A stretch of 64,000 nt of DNA from G963664585 sp963664585. Its GTDB lineage: Bacteria > Bacillota > Clostridia > Oscillospirales > Ruminococcaceae. Where the stretch lies: NCBI GenBank assembly GCA_963664585.2, contig CAXXEO010000017.1, forward strand, positions 62,001 through 126,000. The letters are read 5' to 3'. Shown here in pieces: positions 56,665-64,000 of the stretch; position 1 is the stretch's first letter; each line of letters starts with the position of its first letter. The notes below the pieces were generated by a model that worked only from the letters and a program-made list of their open reading frames with translations, was not told the origin of the DNA and did no database searches. The position numbers and the translations under genes are program-made.

Positions 56665-57083
56665 TATTTTTCCTCCGTCGTTTGAGCCTCCGCTGTTGTT
56701 TCTGCTGTAGATTCCACTGTAGATTCCGTTTCTGTTTCCGTTTCTGTTTCCGCTGTTGCTTCCATTCTTGCAACTGCCTTATCAAGCTGCGTCTTTGCAT
56801 AGGCCTCCGCAGCGTCAAACGCCTTCTGGACTAAATCCGAAATCATGGCGCGTGGTATCACCAATTTCAGCGCAGTGGGCACAAGAGCGTACAGTTTATC
56901 AACCACATACTCAAACTTAGCCCCCCCGGCGTTGGACGCGTCCTTATAGGCTTCCTCTGCCTCTGCAATAAAAGAGGCAGCCTTTTCTTTCAGGCTGCCT
57001 TTGGTATTTAGATAGAGAGCCAGGCCCCCAAGAACTATGTAACCCAATATTTTGACGATTTCAATCATTAATCCGGTGCTCAT
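56664..57083 (-). CDS. phage holin (LLH-type)
   Basis: 139 residues: one N-terminal membrane helix (IEIVKILGYIVLGGLALYL), then KAASFIAEAEEAYKDA and KFEYVVDKLYALVP, typical of the LLH holin family. The tail has an ET-rich run (ETETETESTVESTAE) of low complexity. It permeabilises the membrane so that the amidase can reach the wall. The start overlaps the gene before it and its ATG has AAGGA. Confidence 0.82.
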   Translation of the reverse strand: MSTGLMIEIVKILGYIVLGGLALYLNTKGSLKEKAASFIAEAEEAYKDASNAGGAKFEYVVDKLYALVPTALKLVIPRAMISDLVQKAFDAAEAYAKTQLDKAVARMEATAETETETETESTVESTAETTAEAQTTEEK

Positions 57084-57084
57084 A

Positions 57085-57321
57085 TCATTCCTTCACTTTC
57101 ATCGTTTTTTCAAGCACCGTAATACGGGTGCCATAATCAGACAGTGTTTCCAAAATTCCATTAATTTGCTTATTGCTTTCAATCAGGATATCCAGCTTTG
57201 TATTGATGCTGCCTTTCCACTCGCCGTCATTAGCAATCTTTTTATCACGTCCTGACAGCCACCCTGCCAGCCCTATAAAGCATCCAGCAATTGCGATCAG
57301 CATGCTGACTTCAACTGTCAT
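57085..57321 (-). CDS. holin-associated membrane protein (XhlA-like)
   Basis: 78 residues: an N-terminal helix (MLIAIAGCFIGLAGWL), then a charged coiled-coil (INTKLDILIESNKQINGILE; ITVLEKTMKVKE). The size and layout resemble the small haemolysin XhlA-like or spanin-type proteins next to phage holins. ATG 57321 has AAAGGACAGG upstream. It overlaps the holin gene. Confidence 0.65.
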   Translation of the reverse strand: MTVEVSMLIAIAGCFIGLAGWLSGRDKKIANDGEWKGSINTKLDILIESNKQINGILETLSDYGTRITVLEKTMKVKE

Positions 57322-57425
57322 GTCGCCACCTGTCCTTTAAATCATAATGTTAAAAAAATCCCCGTACAGCATTTTGTAAGCCGCCGGGACATCAGCCAAG
57401 TTATTCTTGTTTTTGCTTTCTTACG

Positions 57426-57593
57426 TTATACCGCCGTAGGCGCAATATAATCCGGGTTCGCTACGATGGCCCCGTTTACGATCATGTCCTGCTGAACTCT
57501 TGGGTCGAGATCGGTGTCGATCACAGTCAGTTCCTTTTTCCCATAGATGGTACTATCCATCAAAATCCCGTTGAATACAATTTCTGCATTGCT
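57426..57593 (-). pseudogene. 3' remnant of a phage protein
   Basis: A minus-strand frame of about 55 codons ends ANPDYIAPTAV at TAA 57426-57428 and contains GILMDSTIYGKKELTVIDT and DPRVQQDMIVNGAI. The text is protein-like, but no start with a ribosome binding site exists and stop codons precede it at 57595. It is probably the end of a structural gene removed when the radical SAM block was inserted or rearranged. Confidence 0.45.
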
Positions 57594-57631
57594 TGTCTAT
57601 TACCTCGCCGAGGACAAGGAAATAGACAAGC
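57591..57631. terminator. inverted repeat at the edge of the radical SAM block
   Basis: GCTTGTCTATT (57591-57601) pairs with AATAGACAAGC (57621-57631), with a second small stem CCTCG/CGAGG inside. It lies 40 bases after the last gene of the radical SAM block and exactly at the break in the phage remnant. Confidence 0.55.
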
Positions 57632-57674
57632 GCAAGATGTGGCAATACAGTAGTTTAACTGTCAGTATGCTTTT

Positions 57675-58010
57675 CTAGCTTTGAACTTTAAAAACATTTT
57701 CATAACGAGGGGTAACGACAGATTCGTTTTTTTTTGCCAAAACCAAAGATCCTTTAATCATCCTTGCTATTTTTACATCCAAGTAATCCAACGACTTAGC
57801 GATCGATACATCAGAAATATAGGCACTGGATCTTAGTACAGCAGAAAGGCAAAGTACAGCGGTCAATTCAGACTGACGATATGTATAAATGTCAACTATC
57901 GTAAAAACAAGAGACTGAAGCATTTGTGAAGTTTCGGGACTTGATGAAGATTCAAGCAAAACCTGATTGGTGGCTTCTATGATCAATTGTTCAAGATTTG
58001 TGTCTTTCAT
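57675..58010 (-). CDS. small unknown protein of the radical SAM block
   Basis: 111 residues, predicted all-helical: NLEQLIIEATNQVLLES, then MLQSLVFTIVDIYTYRQ, ELTAVLCLSAVLRSSAY, KSLDYLDVKIARMIKGS. No family is recognised. ATG 58010 has GGGAGGGAG and the frame overlaps the end of the radical SAM gene by 20 bases, so it is co-translated with it. A partner or substrate-recognition subunit is possible but not shown. Confidence 0.6.
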   Translation of the reverse strand: MKDTNLEQLIIEATNQVLLESSSSPETSQMLQSLVFTIVDIYTYRQSELTAVLCLSAVLRSSAYISDVSIAKSLDYLDVKIARMIKGSLVLAKKNESVVTPRYENVFKVQS

Positions 58011-59358
58011 TGTACTCCCTCCCTTCTTTCAATATCGTAAAATAGTGATACAGCTCAAGCTCTCTTTGGCGATTCGGCGATTTCAAAGTATCGTTTCTAA
58101 TCATCTCAAACAATCCTAAACTCTCGTATAATTCGATTGTCGTATCTATTTTAGCTTTAAACATATTACACAGCTGCCCATCAAGATTGCCGTGAAAAAT
58201 ATCCCCGCTTTGTTCGTACATGGCGCCTATACAGGGCTTCATGCAAAAATGCTTATATTCACATGCGTCACATCCATAAAAACAATGATTAGGGTTAGCT
58301 GACAATATTTTAATGGCAAGCTCGGGATTCTTTGCTTCTATTCCAGTGATATGATTATCTTCGACTTTGAAATGCCCGTATATAAATTTGTCGTACATCG
58401 TACGATGGCAGGGTACGATAGCCAAGTCACCAAGGCGTACAAACAATGTGTTTTGTATAGAACAAGGTATTCTGTCTTCATATACTCTCAATTCTATGTT
58501 ATTGTAATTCATTATCCTTTTTGCACCTGTAGCTTGCAGCCATAAATTATCTACAAGAAACAACTTAACATCATTTTCGTAAATGTTTTGCAGCTTATAG
58601 TCAAACACATGTTTTATAAATTTCTTGTATGATTCTATATTTTCATTATTCCAATCGCCATCTCTAACTTCCAGCATCATCAATCGGTTTCTGTTTACAC
58701 CATATTGATCGAGCTTGCTGATAAACCAGTCGTAATTTGGAATCCAATCCTTTGTTGATTCAGGAGACACCATTGGATGAAATCCAAAACCATTTGACAA
58801 TACAAAGTCTACAATTTTTGAATATCTGTCTTCAGAATAAGCTTCACCATTTCTCTGCGGCCTTTGTTTATCGTCAAGGCACCCACCATCAATCGAACAT
58901 GACACATACAATTTAATGCCAATTGCTTTAAAATCATTTATGTACTGCTGAAACCTCCCGCTATATTCTTCTTGTGTCGTAAACGAACAATTAGAAGGAA
59001 CAGCTATCACATTTGTAAACTTGTGCAAAATGCTTTCTTTGTACAATATATCAAGTATTTCCATCCCGTACTCAGATCCCCATATTTCACCGGAAAACAA
59101 ACTTATACTTTTCGTTGTCAAATGCTTATCCTTCAAATATCGAAGCAACAACTTCAAATTTTTTATGATCACTTCTTTGCACCTGATATCTTTTGGATAT
59201 AACAAGTCAGAATGCTTATTAAAATAACAATACTCGCATTTCAAATTGCATTCTGGAGTAACTATCACTTCCAGCTCGTGAATTACTTTGTTTCTTACGT
59301 GAGACCTAAACAACACATGTTCGAGCAACTTGTCATTTTCTTCTGCATATGTCATCAT
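57991..59358 (-). CDS. radical SAM protein with SPASM-like C-terminus
   Basis: 455 residues. The AdoMet radical motif CNLKCEYCYF (CxxxCxxC) is near residue 36, followed by SLFSGEIWGSEYGM. The C-terminal region carries further Cys (CFYGCDACEYKHFCMKPC, then a Cys in GQLCNMF), the arrangement of SPASM-type auxiliary clusters. Such enzymes modify peptides or proteins. The start overlaps the stop of the second radical SAM gene by one base (TAATG). The substrate is most likely one of the small proteins of the block. Confidence 0.85.
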   Translation of the reverse strand: MMTYAEENDKLLEHVLFRSHVRNKVIHELEVIVTPECNLKCEYCYFNKHSDLLYPKDIRCKEVIIKNLKLLLRYLKDKHLTTKSISLFSGEIWGSEYGMEILDILYKESILHKFTNVIAVPSNCSFTTQEEYSGRFQQYINDFKAIGIKLYVSCSIDGGCLDDKQRPQRNGEAYSEDRYSKIVDFVLSNGFGFHPMVSPESTKDWIPNYDWFISKLDQYGVNRNRLMMLEVRDGDWNNENIESYKKFIKHVFDYKLQNIYENDVKLFLVDNLWLQATGAKRIMNYNNIELRVYEDRIPCSIQNTLFVRLGDLAIVPCHRTMYDKFIYGHFKVEDNHITGIEAKNPELAIKILSANPNHCFYGCDACEYKHFCMKPCIGAMYEQSGDIFHGNLDGQLCNMFKAKIDTTIELYESLGLFEMIRNDTLKSPNRQRELELYHYFTILKEGREYNERHKS

Positions 59359-60665
59359 TAAAGCAACTCCTTTCCAGCAAGTATATATTCACTTGCTCCA
59401 TTCAAAAAGAGCTTAACATAGCCTGTATACATCAAATACTGACTGCCTGTCATATCGTAATTTGAATGTACACATAACGAAGCTTGACTTGCTATAAAGT
59501 AGGCTCCTTCCATAGCCAACTGTTCATCCAAATACTTTGCATCTACTTGATTCACGCTTGCCAGCGTTCGTATCAAAGTTGTCAAATCAACGATCAACGA
59601 TGTCCCGTTCCGACGCAAATTGTTAAACCTTGCACACGCCTTCTCATAATCTCCCACTCCATTCAAAACAAATAATCCATTTGAAACTTTGTCGTTTACT
59701 GGAGTCACAAGATTGTCTGCAATATCGCCTATGCTTCTATGGCAAATAGCAACTTTATTATCAGGTAGTAAAGTCACGCTTCCCAGCGCTGCACCACAAA
59801 ATCCACCATTAAAATTATACTTAGTTGTATCAATTCGCTGGGTCAACCCATGCTTCAAATAAGGCAAAATCACTTTGTAATATTTGAAAATTGTACTTGC
59901 TTTGTTTTCAACAGAAATCTCAAAAAGATTCTTGCAAACATCTGCAAACAAAACACCATCATCTTTTGTGTACGGATATGGCACAACCAAATTTGACAAT
60001 GATGCAGGCGCTATACTTATCTTTGAGCTGTTCAAACCAACCACCGGATCAACAATATTGTCTTCAAAGTATTTGTAATACTCAACACAATAATCTTTAC
60101 TCAAAAACTTTTGAATACAACCTATGTCCAGCGTTGGCTTCAAATTTAATCTTAACTTTACATTGCTTGGTAAGTTTTCCAGTGAAGCAATCAGCAAGCT
60201 CAAATTTTTAAGTATTCTAGAGGTAACTCCAACCCCGCGTGATTTATCACTAATATCTGGCGGACCATCCAAAGAAATCTGAATTTTTATCGTAAAGTCC
60301 CTTCCAGGAATGCCGCCAAGCAACTTCGACAAGCTCAATATTGACGGCACAACTCTTTCATGACAAAAGTTTGAGGAGAAGAATATTTGGTTTAACGCCT
60401 TATATTCATCGACAAACAATTTTATTGTCGGCTCAACTCTGTCCAGATGCAGCAATGGCTCTCCGCCCCAAACTTCAATCCTTTCAACCGATTGTTTGTT
60501 TTCAGGCACAATCCTCTTAAATAAGCTCAAATAGTAATCCGGATCTTTAAAACTTTTTTCCAAAGCATCATCATAACCCTTTAAGTTCTCACCTTTGTTT
60601 ATATAGCAGTAAGAACAGCTAAGATTACATAATGCAGTAGAATAAAAACAGGCTACCAAATGCAA
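59358..60665 (-). CDS. radical SAM protein, second maturase-like enzyme
   Basis: 435 residues. The CxxxCxxC motif CNLSCSYCYI is near residue 13, followed by the glycine-rich motif EVWGGEPLLHL and IQISLDGPPDI. Further Cys lie at GFCGAALGS, AICHRSIGD and SLCVHSNYD, fewer and differently spaced than in the partner enzyme. Its ATG follows the Cys/Asp-rich gene by 12 bases. A tandem pair of radical SAM enzymes with a small Cys-rich protein suggests post-translational modification; the reaction is unknown. Confidence 0.85.
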   Translation of the reverse strand: MHLVACFYSTALCNLSCSYCYINKGENLKGYDDALEKSFKDPDYYLSLFKRIVPENKQSVERIEVWGGEPLLHLDRVEPTIKLFVDEYKALNQIFFSSNFCHERVVPSILSLSKLLGGIPGRDFTIKIQISLDGPPDISDKSRGVGVTSRILKNLSLLIASLENLPSNVKLRLNLKPTLDIGCIQKFLSKDYCVEYYKYFEDNIVDPVVGLNSSKISIAPASLSNLVVPYPYTKDDGVLFADVCKNLFEISVENKASTIFKYYKVILPYLKHGLTQRIDTTKYNFNGGFCGAALGSVTLLPDNKVAICHRSIGDIADNLVTPVNDKVSNGLFVLNGVGDYEKACARFNNLRRNGTSLIVDLTTLIRTLASVNQVDAKYLDEQLAMEGAYFIASQASLCVHSNYDMTGSQYLMYTGYVKLFLNGASEYILAGKELL

Positions 60666-60677
60666 TTCCTCCTCATT

Positions 60678-61121
60678 TTACTCATTTGTATATGAAACCA
60701 TATTATCACCGCCACAATCCGACCCGCGATCTGAACAATCTGGAAAATCAGTACCATTATCCGATGAACAATTTGGATCATTATCAGAATAATCTCCATG
60801 ATTCGAGTGGTTTACATAATCAGCATAACAATAAGCTTCTATCTCGCTTAAAGCCGTTTTGATTTGCGTATCAGAAATAATTCGATATGGGTTCCCCACC
60901 CCTATGCTTGATATGGTATATGTTTTGTCTGGGATATAGGAAGATTGAGTGGTAGTCAATTCAATATCTGTTTTTACTTTGGTTATTTGAGAACTTAACC
61001 TAACCGCCCCCGCTGCAAGAGTAGGGGCGGTTATTGTGGCTAGATGGTGCCTGGTGCGCACGGCATTCAATCTGCTGTAATAAGTTGTCATATCACTTAT
61101 GTTAATACTTGTGCTAGTCAT
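60678..61121 (-). CDS. candidate modified substrate with Cys/Asp/Ser-rich C-terminus
   Basis: 147 residues. The N-terminal 95 residues are ordinary and soluble (YYSRLNAVRTRHHLATI, YTISSIGVGNPYRIISDTQ). The last 45 are rich in Asn, Asp, Ser, Gly and Cys: NHSNHGDYSDND, NCSSDNGTDFPD, CSDRGSD, CGGDN. This leader-plus-repetitive-core layout resembles radical SAM-modified peptides, in which Cys is crosslinked to nearby residues. ATG 61121 has GAGGGGTG at 5 bases. The N-terminus resembles part of a virion protein more than a short leader. Confidence 0.65.
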   Translation of the reverse strand: MTSTSINISDMTTYYSRLNAVRTRHHLATITAPTLAAGAVRLSSQITKVKTDIELTTTQSSYIPDKTYTISSIGVGNPYRIISDTQIKTALSEIEAYCYADYVNHSNHGDYSDNDPNCSSDNGTDFPDCSDRGSDCGGDNMVSYTNE

Positions 61122-61132
61122 TCAAACACCCC

Positions 61133-61510
61133 TCAGCTGAGCAAATTTATAATCTCCAGCTCTTCAAACACGCCATATGTTTTAGTTCCATCCTGAGCAT
61201 AAATAGGCTTATCCGATATTTTATAAGCTATCTTACCTATGTTGTCAGCAGAAATATTTATTTTTTGAATCAAATTGTCTGTGGTGTCTAAAGATATTGA
61301 TTTCAAATTATCCTGCAAAGATAAAAGCAGCTGATATGCGTCTTTAATCGATGTATCTCCCGAATCCGTCGAATCGGTCAGCTCTTTAGAAATACAAAGC
61401 GTTTCACTGTATTTGTTCTTTTCATAGCGTGCTTTGCAAGAAGATGATAAGTTTGCGGTTGATTCGATCCCGTTTTTATCGGTGGCAATCACTTTCTTTT
61501 CAGTTGACAT
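61133..61510 (-). CDS. small unknown protein at the head of the radical SAM block
   Basis: 125 residues from ATG 61510 (GGAGG at 8 bases): EKKVIATDKNGIESTANLSS, then AYQLLLSLQDNLKSIS and DNIGKIAYKISDK. Two Cys lie in the first 40 residues. No family is recognised. It follows the fibre gene by 33 bases and precedes the Cys/Asp-rich gene by 11, so fibre, this gene and the radical SAM genes probably share a transcript. Confidence 0.55.
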   Translation of the reverse strand: MSTEKKVIATDKNGIESTANLSSSCKARYEKNKYSETLCISKELTDSTDSGDTSIKDAYQLLLSLQDNLKSISLDTTDNLIQKINISADNIGKIAYKISDKPIYAQDGTKTYGVFEELEIINLLS

Positions 61511-61543
61511 ATTATGTGCCTCCATTTATTTGTTTTTTATTTT

Positions 61544-63319
61544 TTATGCCCATACAGCATTGGTAGAAATCCATGCTGTACCATTCCAATACTTAATTAC
61601 ATTTATAGTTGTGTCTAACCACACTTTATAAATTGACGTATTGGGCGCGGTACTTCCGATCCAAATCCCGGAGCTGCCGCCTCCATTAAAACTGAGTGTA
61701 TGGTTGACGGTATCAACCTCCACCTGTATCCCTTTTGCATCCGAAGCAAAGAATCCACCGGGGATTGATGTGCCCCCTTGCGTTTTGGCTGTATACGCTG
61801 TCGTGCCGATCTGCCAGCTGTCGCCTTCCGCAAATGCCGCCGTCGCGTTAAACTTTGCCGTGAACTGCCCGGTCAGGCTGGTGGTCAGCGTGTGGACGGT
61901 GCCTGATTTGCTGTGAGTAATTAAAGGCAAGATCTTCAGATCCGTCCCATCCAGCGTAAGGTTAGCTGAAAGCGCCTTCCCATTGACCGTTCGAGATGTT
62001 GGCACTAATCCATCCAGTGCCTTTTCGACTTTTCCAACTGCCGCATTCACCGTATCCGTCGCGGCCACCGCGCTGGTGGAAGCTGGCTTAGTATAGCTGG
62101 TCATGGGTACGCCCGCACCGTTCATTGTCTGCCATCCGACGGCGTAATCTGTACCGCTGGACTTTACAAGCGCCTGCCCCGTGGTGCCACCTGTGGGGAC
62201 CCCAGTCCCATTCGTCCCTGGCGCGCCGGTTGCCCCCGTTGCGCCTTTTAAATCCACATAGGTATAAGAGCTTCCTCCGGCCTGTCTAACGCCTAAGCTT
62301 GTGCCGCTCCAATTGTATTCAAGACTAGCGCCAGTTGCTCCTGTTTGCCCCGTTTGTCCCGTTGCGCCCTTTATGTTTCCGGCGAGAACCCATGTACTCC
62401 CTTTGGCATAGATATCCCCATTGGCCGTGTTTAAATCATAGTCGCCAGACACGCCAACCGATTCGGACGGCACACCGGCAGCCGAATACCATTTAGCGCC
62501 CGCTGCCCCGGTGCTGCCTCTTGGAATTGCGAAATCAAATCTGGCAGCTCCAGAAGTTCCAGAATTGGCAACTGAAACAGAAGACCCCGCCGCGCCGGTT
62601 GTTACGGTTCCAACCGCAATCGTCGCCGCGCTTCCGGTGTCTCCCTTATCCCCTTTAGGAATTGTAAAATTAAAAACAGCCGCGCTTCCCGTACCGGCAT
62701 TGCTTACGGAAGCAGAGGAACCCGCTGCTCCGGTTGTAACCGTCCCCACAGCAAGAGTCGCGGCAGGGCCTTGTGCGTTTACTCCTGTGTTTACAAAGCC
62801 TCCGGTTTCATATTGACGCCAAGTGCCGTCTTCTATATGAGGGCTGTACCCGATTGCGCTTGCTTCGGCAGCGATTGCGCTTGCGGCGGCGGAGTAAGCG
62901 GAAACGGCGGCGTCATTGTTTACGCTGCTCACGTGGTCAATTAGCCCGTTTAGCTGCGCGGTTAACTCGCTCCACCCGCTGTTTGCGTCAGGCCCCTCAA
63001 TATCTTCTGGCTTTGGCCTGGGATGCGGTTTCAGCAGAACGGTGTACATTGTTTCACCGCAAGTCTCGTCGCTGGGGTAAATATATGCCGTAAACTCTCT
63101 GCCGGTAAAAAACAGTTTGTCAGGAATCGAAACTGTCAAAACCCCATCGGCGTATGTTCCAATTCTGACCTCTGCGGCCTTAGCGTCCTTCGCCGCAAAG
63201 TGAACCTCGGTGTTTTGCGCTAATCCCGATAGGCCCGTGATAGAAAGCGTCTGCCCGTGATCGTATTGCCAGCAATCCGTATAAGTTGCGCTGGAATCAG
63301 TTATATTGACGCTGATCAT
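61544..63319 (-). CDS. collagen-like tail-fibre protein, copy 2
   Basis: 591 residues. Residues 1-150 are nearly identical to fibre copy 1 (SVNITDSSATYTDCWQYDHG). The shaft has repeated GTVTTGAAGSSASVSNAG-type units and Gly-X-Y runs (GATGQTGQTGATG). The C-terminal tip includes QFTAKFNATAAFAEGDSWQIG and ends YWNGTAWISTNAVWA, unrelated to copy 1. ATG 63319 has GGAGG. It heads the radical SAM block on the same strand. Confidence 0.85.
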   Translation of the reverse strand: MISVNITDSSATYTDCWQYDHGQTLSITGLSGLAQNTEVHFAAKDAKAAEVRIGTYADGVLTVSIPDKLFFTGREFTAYIYPSDETCGETMYTVLLKPHPRPKPEDIEGPDANSGWSELTAQLNGLIDHVSSVNNDAAVSAYSAAASAIAAEASAIGYSPHIEDGTWRQYETGGFVNTGVNAQGPAATLAVGTVTTGAAGSSASVSNAGTGSAAVFNFTIPKGDKGDTGSAATIAVGTVTTGAAGSSVSVANSGTSGAARFDFAIPRGSTGAAGAKWYSAAGVPSESVGVSGDYDLNTANGDIYAKGSTWVLAGNIKGATGQTGQTGATGASLEYNWSGTSLGVRQAGGSSYTYVDLKGATGATGAPGTNGTGVPTGGTTGQALVKSSGTDYAVGWQTMNGAGVPMTSYTKPASTSAVAATDTVNAAVGKVEKALDGLVPTSRTVNGKALSANLTLDGTDLKILPLITHSKSGTVHTLTTSLTGQFTAKFNATAAFAEGDSWQIGTTAYTAKTQGGTSIPGGFFASDAKGIQVEVDTVNHTLSFNGGGSSGIWIGSTAPNTSIYKVWLDTTINVIKYWNGTAWISTNAVWA

Positions 63320-63339
63320 TATTTATCCTCCGTAATTTA

Positions 63340-64000
63340 TCAATATCCCCATCTTATCATGCAGATGCCAGAGCCACCGGCCCCGCCCGTATTCGCTGAA
63401 CTTCCTCCGGCATGATATCCACGGCCGCCGCCGCCATTGCCTGTGTTTGGCGTAGCTGGATAGCCATTTCTCGACGCATCACATCCACAGCCATTGCCGC
63501 CGCCCGCAAACAACACAGCGTTAAAAAGTGCAATGTCACCGCCAAATGCTCTGGTGGTTGTGTGCTGACCTGTGCCTGCAGCGGCTCGCGATTCATACCC
63601 CAAAGCCTCTCCAAGGTACACAAGACGCCATCCATTGCCACCGTCTGTTCCGCCAACTCCGCCCCATACATTATTAACGCCACCGATGCCTCCGCCGCCA
63701 GAACCGCCGTCCGAGTTCGAACCACCGTTGGCTCTGTTTGTGCTATCTGTGCCAAACTGTGTATAGCCACCCGAATTAATTCCGCTTGACGAAGTGGCGC
63801 CACCGGCGCCAATCATAATACTGTATGTGCCTCTGGCAAGTAAAAACCTGTTCACTGTTTTTGTATATCCAGCGCCGCCGCCGTAACCCGGTGAGCCTTG
63901 AACCCCCCCATAGCCAGACGAACCGCCGCCAACAAGGAATATGTCAACATAGCCTCTTGATTTGACAGTCAGCGTACCGGATGAGGTAATCATCATGTAC
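63340..64000 (-). CDS. glycine-rich phage tip protein, N-terminus beyond the window
   Basis: At least 219 residues, ending GSGICMIRWGY. It has VDIFLVGGGSSGYGG, SIMIGAGGATSSSG, GNGGGGRGYHAGGSS and a CGCDASRNG turn: the Gly-rich fold seen at the ends of phage fibres and in RTX-like sandwich tips. An ATG at 63996 opens the visible frame, but the frame is open to the window edge and the first strand is already under way, so the gene most likely extends beyond 64000. Confidence 0.7.
   Translation of the reverse strand, partial: YMMITSSGTLTVKSRGYVDIFLVGGGSSGYGGVQGSPGYGGGAGYTKTVNRFLLARGTYSIMIGAGGATSSSGINSGGYTQFGTDSTNRANGGSNSDGGSGGGGIGGVNNVWGGVGGTDGGNGWRLVYLGEALGYESRAAAGTGQHTTTRAFGGDIALFNAVLFAGGGNGCGCDASRNGYPATPNTGNGGGGRGYHAGGSSANTGGAGGSGICMIRWGY

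Noticed and set aside
57675..61121. A His-Xaa-Ser (Hxs) radical SAM system
   Set aside because: Two radical SAM genes with small partners recall it, but the candidate substrate has almost no HxS repeats and its repeats centre on Cys and Asp.
54460..63319. A diversity-generating retroelement acting on the tail fibres
   Set aside because: No reverse transcriptase or template/variable repeat is visible near the phage genes; the two RTs in the window are group II intron maturases 18 kb away, with X and HNH domains.

Overview
The window looks like a Clostridia-type Firmicute chromosome that has accumulated mobile DNA. The evidence is GGAGG-type ribosome binding sites, mixed base composition, clostridial ICE-type conjugation genes, HNH-bearing group II introns, a Gram-positive RHS protein and a 2-oxoacid:ferredoxin oxidoreductase. 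No rRNA or species marker is present, so nothing finer is claimed.

Layout. (1) 1-3.0 kb: fragments, including a frameshifted zinc-ribbon membrane protein, a DUF3592-like protein and a scrap of an ICE hydrolase gene. (2) 3.0-18.5 kb: a catabolic island, mostly on the minus strand. It holds an S9 peptidase (frameshifted), a KOR complex (korA-D), a two-subunit CoA-transferase, two amidohydrolase-fold proteins, an enolase-superfamily protein, an AbgT-type transporter and a YheO-type PAS/HTH regulator. RidA and a creatininase-family amidohydrolase lie divergently on the plus strand. The theme resumes at 19.2-23.8 kb with a CapA-like protein, a second AbgT transporter and a second regulator. Together these read as import of an amide or N-acyl compound, hydrolysis, CoA activation and ferredoxin-linked oxidation; the substrate is unknown. 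(3) 18.76-18.94 kb and 48.90-49.08 kb: two directly repeated att-like blocks, each starting with the 3' half of an initiator-tRNA sequence. They bracket about 30 kb. A tRNA-Ala lies just inside the left block. (4) 24.1-31.9 kb: a large RHS polymorphic toxin with a candidate immunity gene, followed by a silent orphan toxin cassette, its candidate immunity gene and a third RHS scrap. (5) 31.9-48.7 kb: a decayed Tn1549/CTn-like ICE. Pilin-like, VirB6-like, PrgI and VirB4-like genes survive, but no relaxase, coupling protein or integrase is seen. It is interrupted by two group II introns and by two groups of cargo genes (DUF1835, ECF sigma/anti-sigma, GNAT; Nudix, nucleotidyltransferase, YcxB-like, VOC). 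A MerR gene follows virB4. (6) 49.2-64 kb: the tail-fibre and lysis end of a prophage or tailocin on the minus strand. It has a Gly-rich tip protein, two paralogous collagen-like fibre proteins, two paralogous repeat adhesins with a duplicated module, a holin and an amidase. Between the two fibre genes sits a compact block of two radical SAM proteins with three small unknown proteins, one having a Cys/Asp/Ser-rich tail. That block is the best candidate for an undescribed system.

A recurring oddity is that several otherwise convincing genes are broken by single-base indels in or next to short homopolymer runs. These could be sequencing errors rather than real decay, and the affected genes are annotated with their probable full spans.
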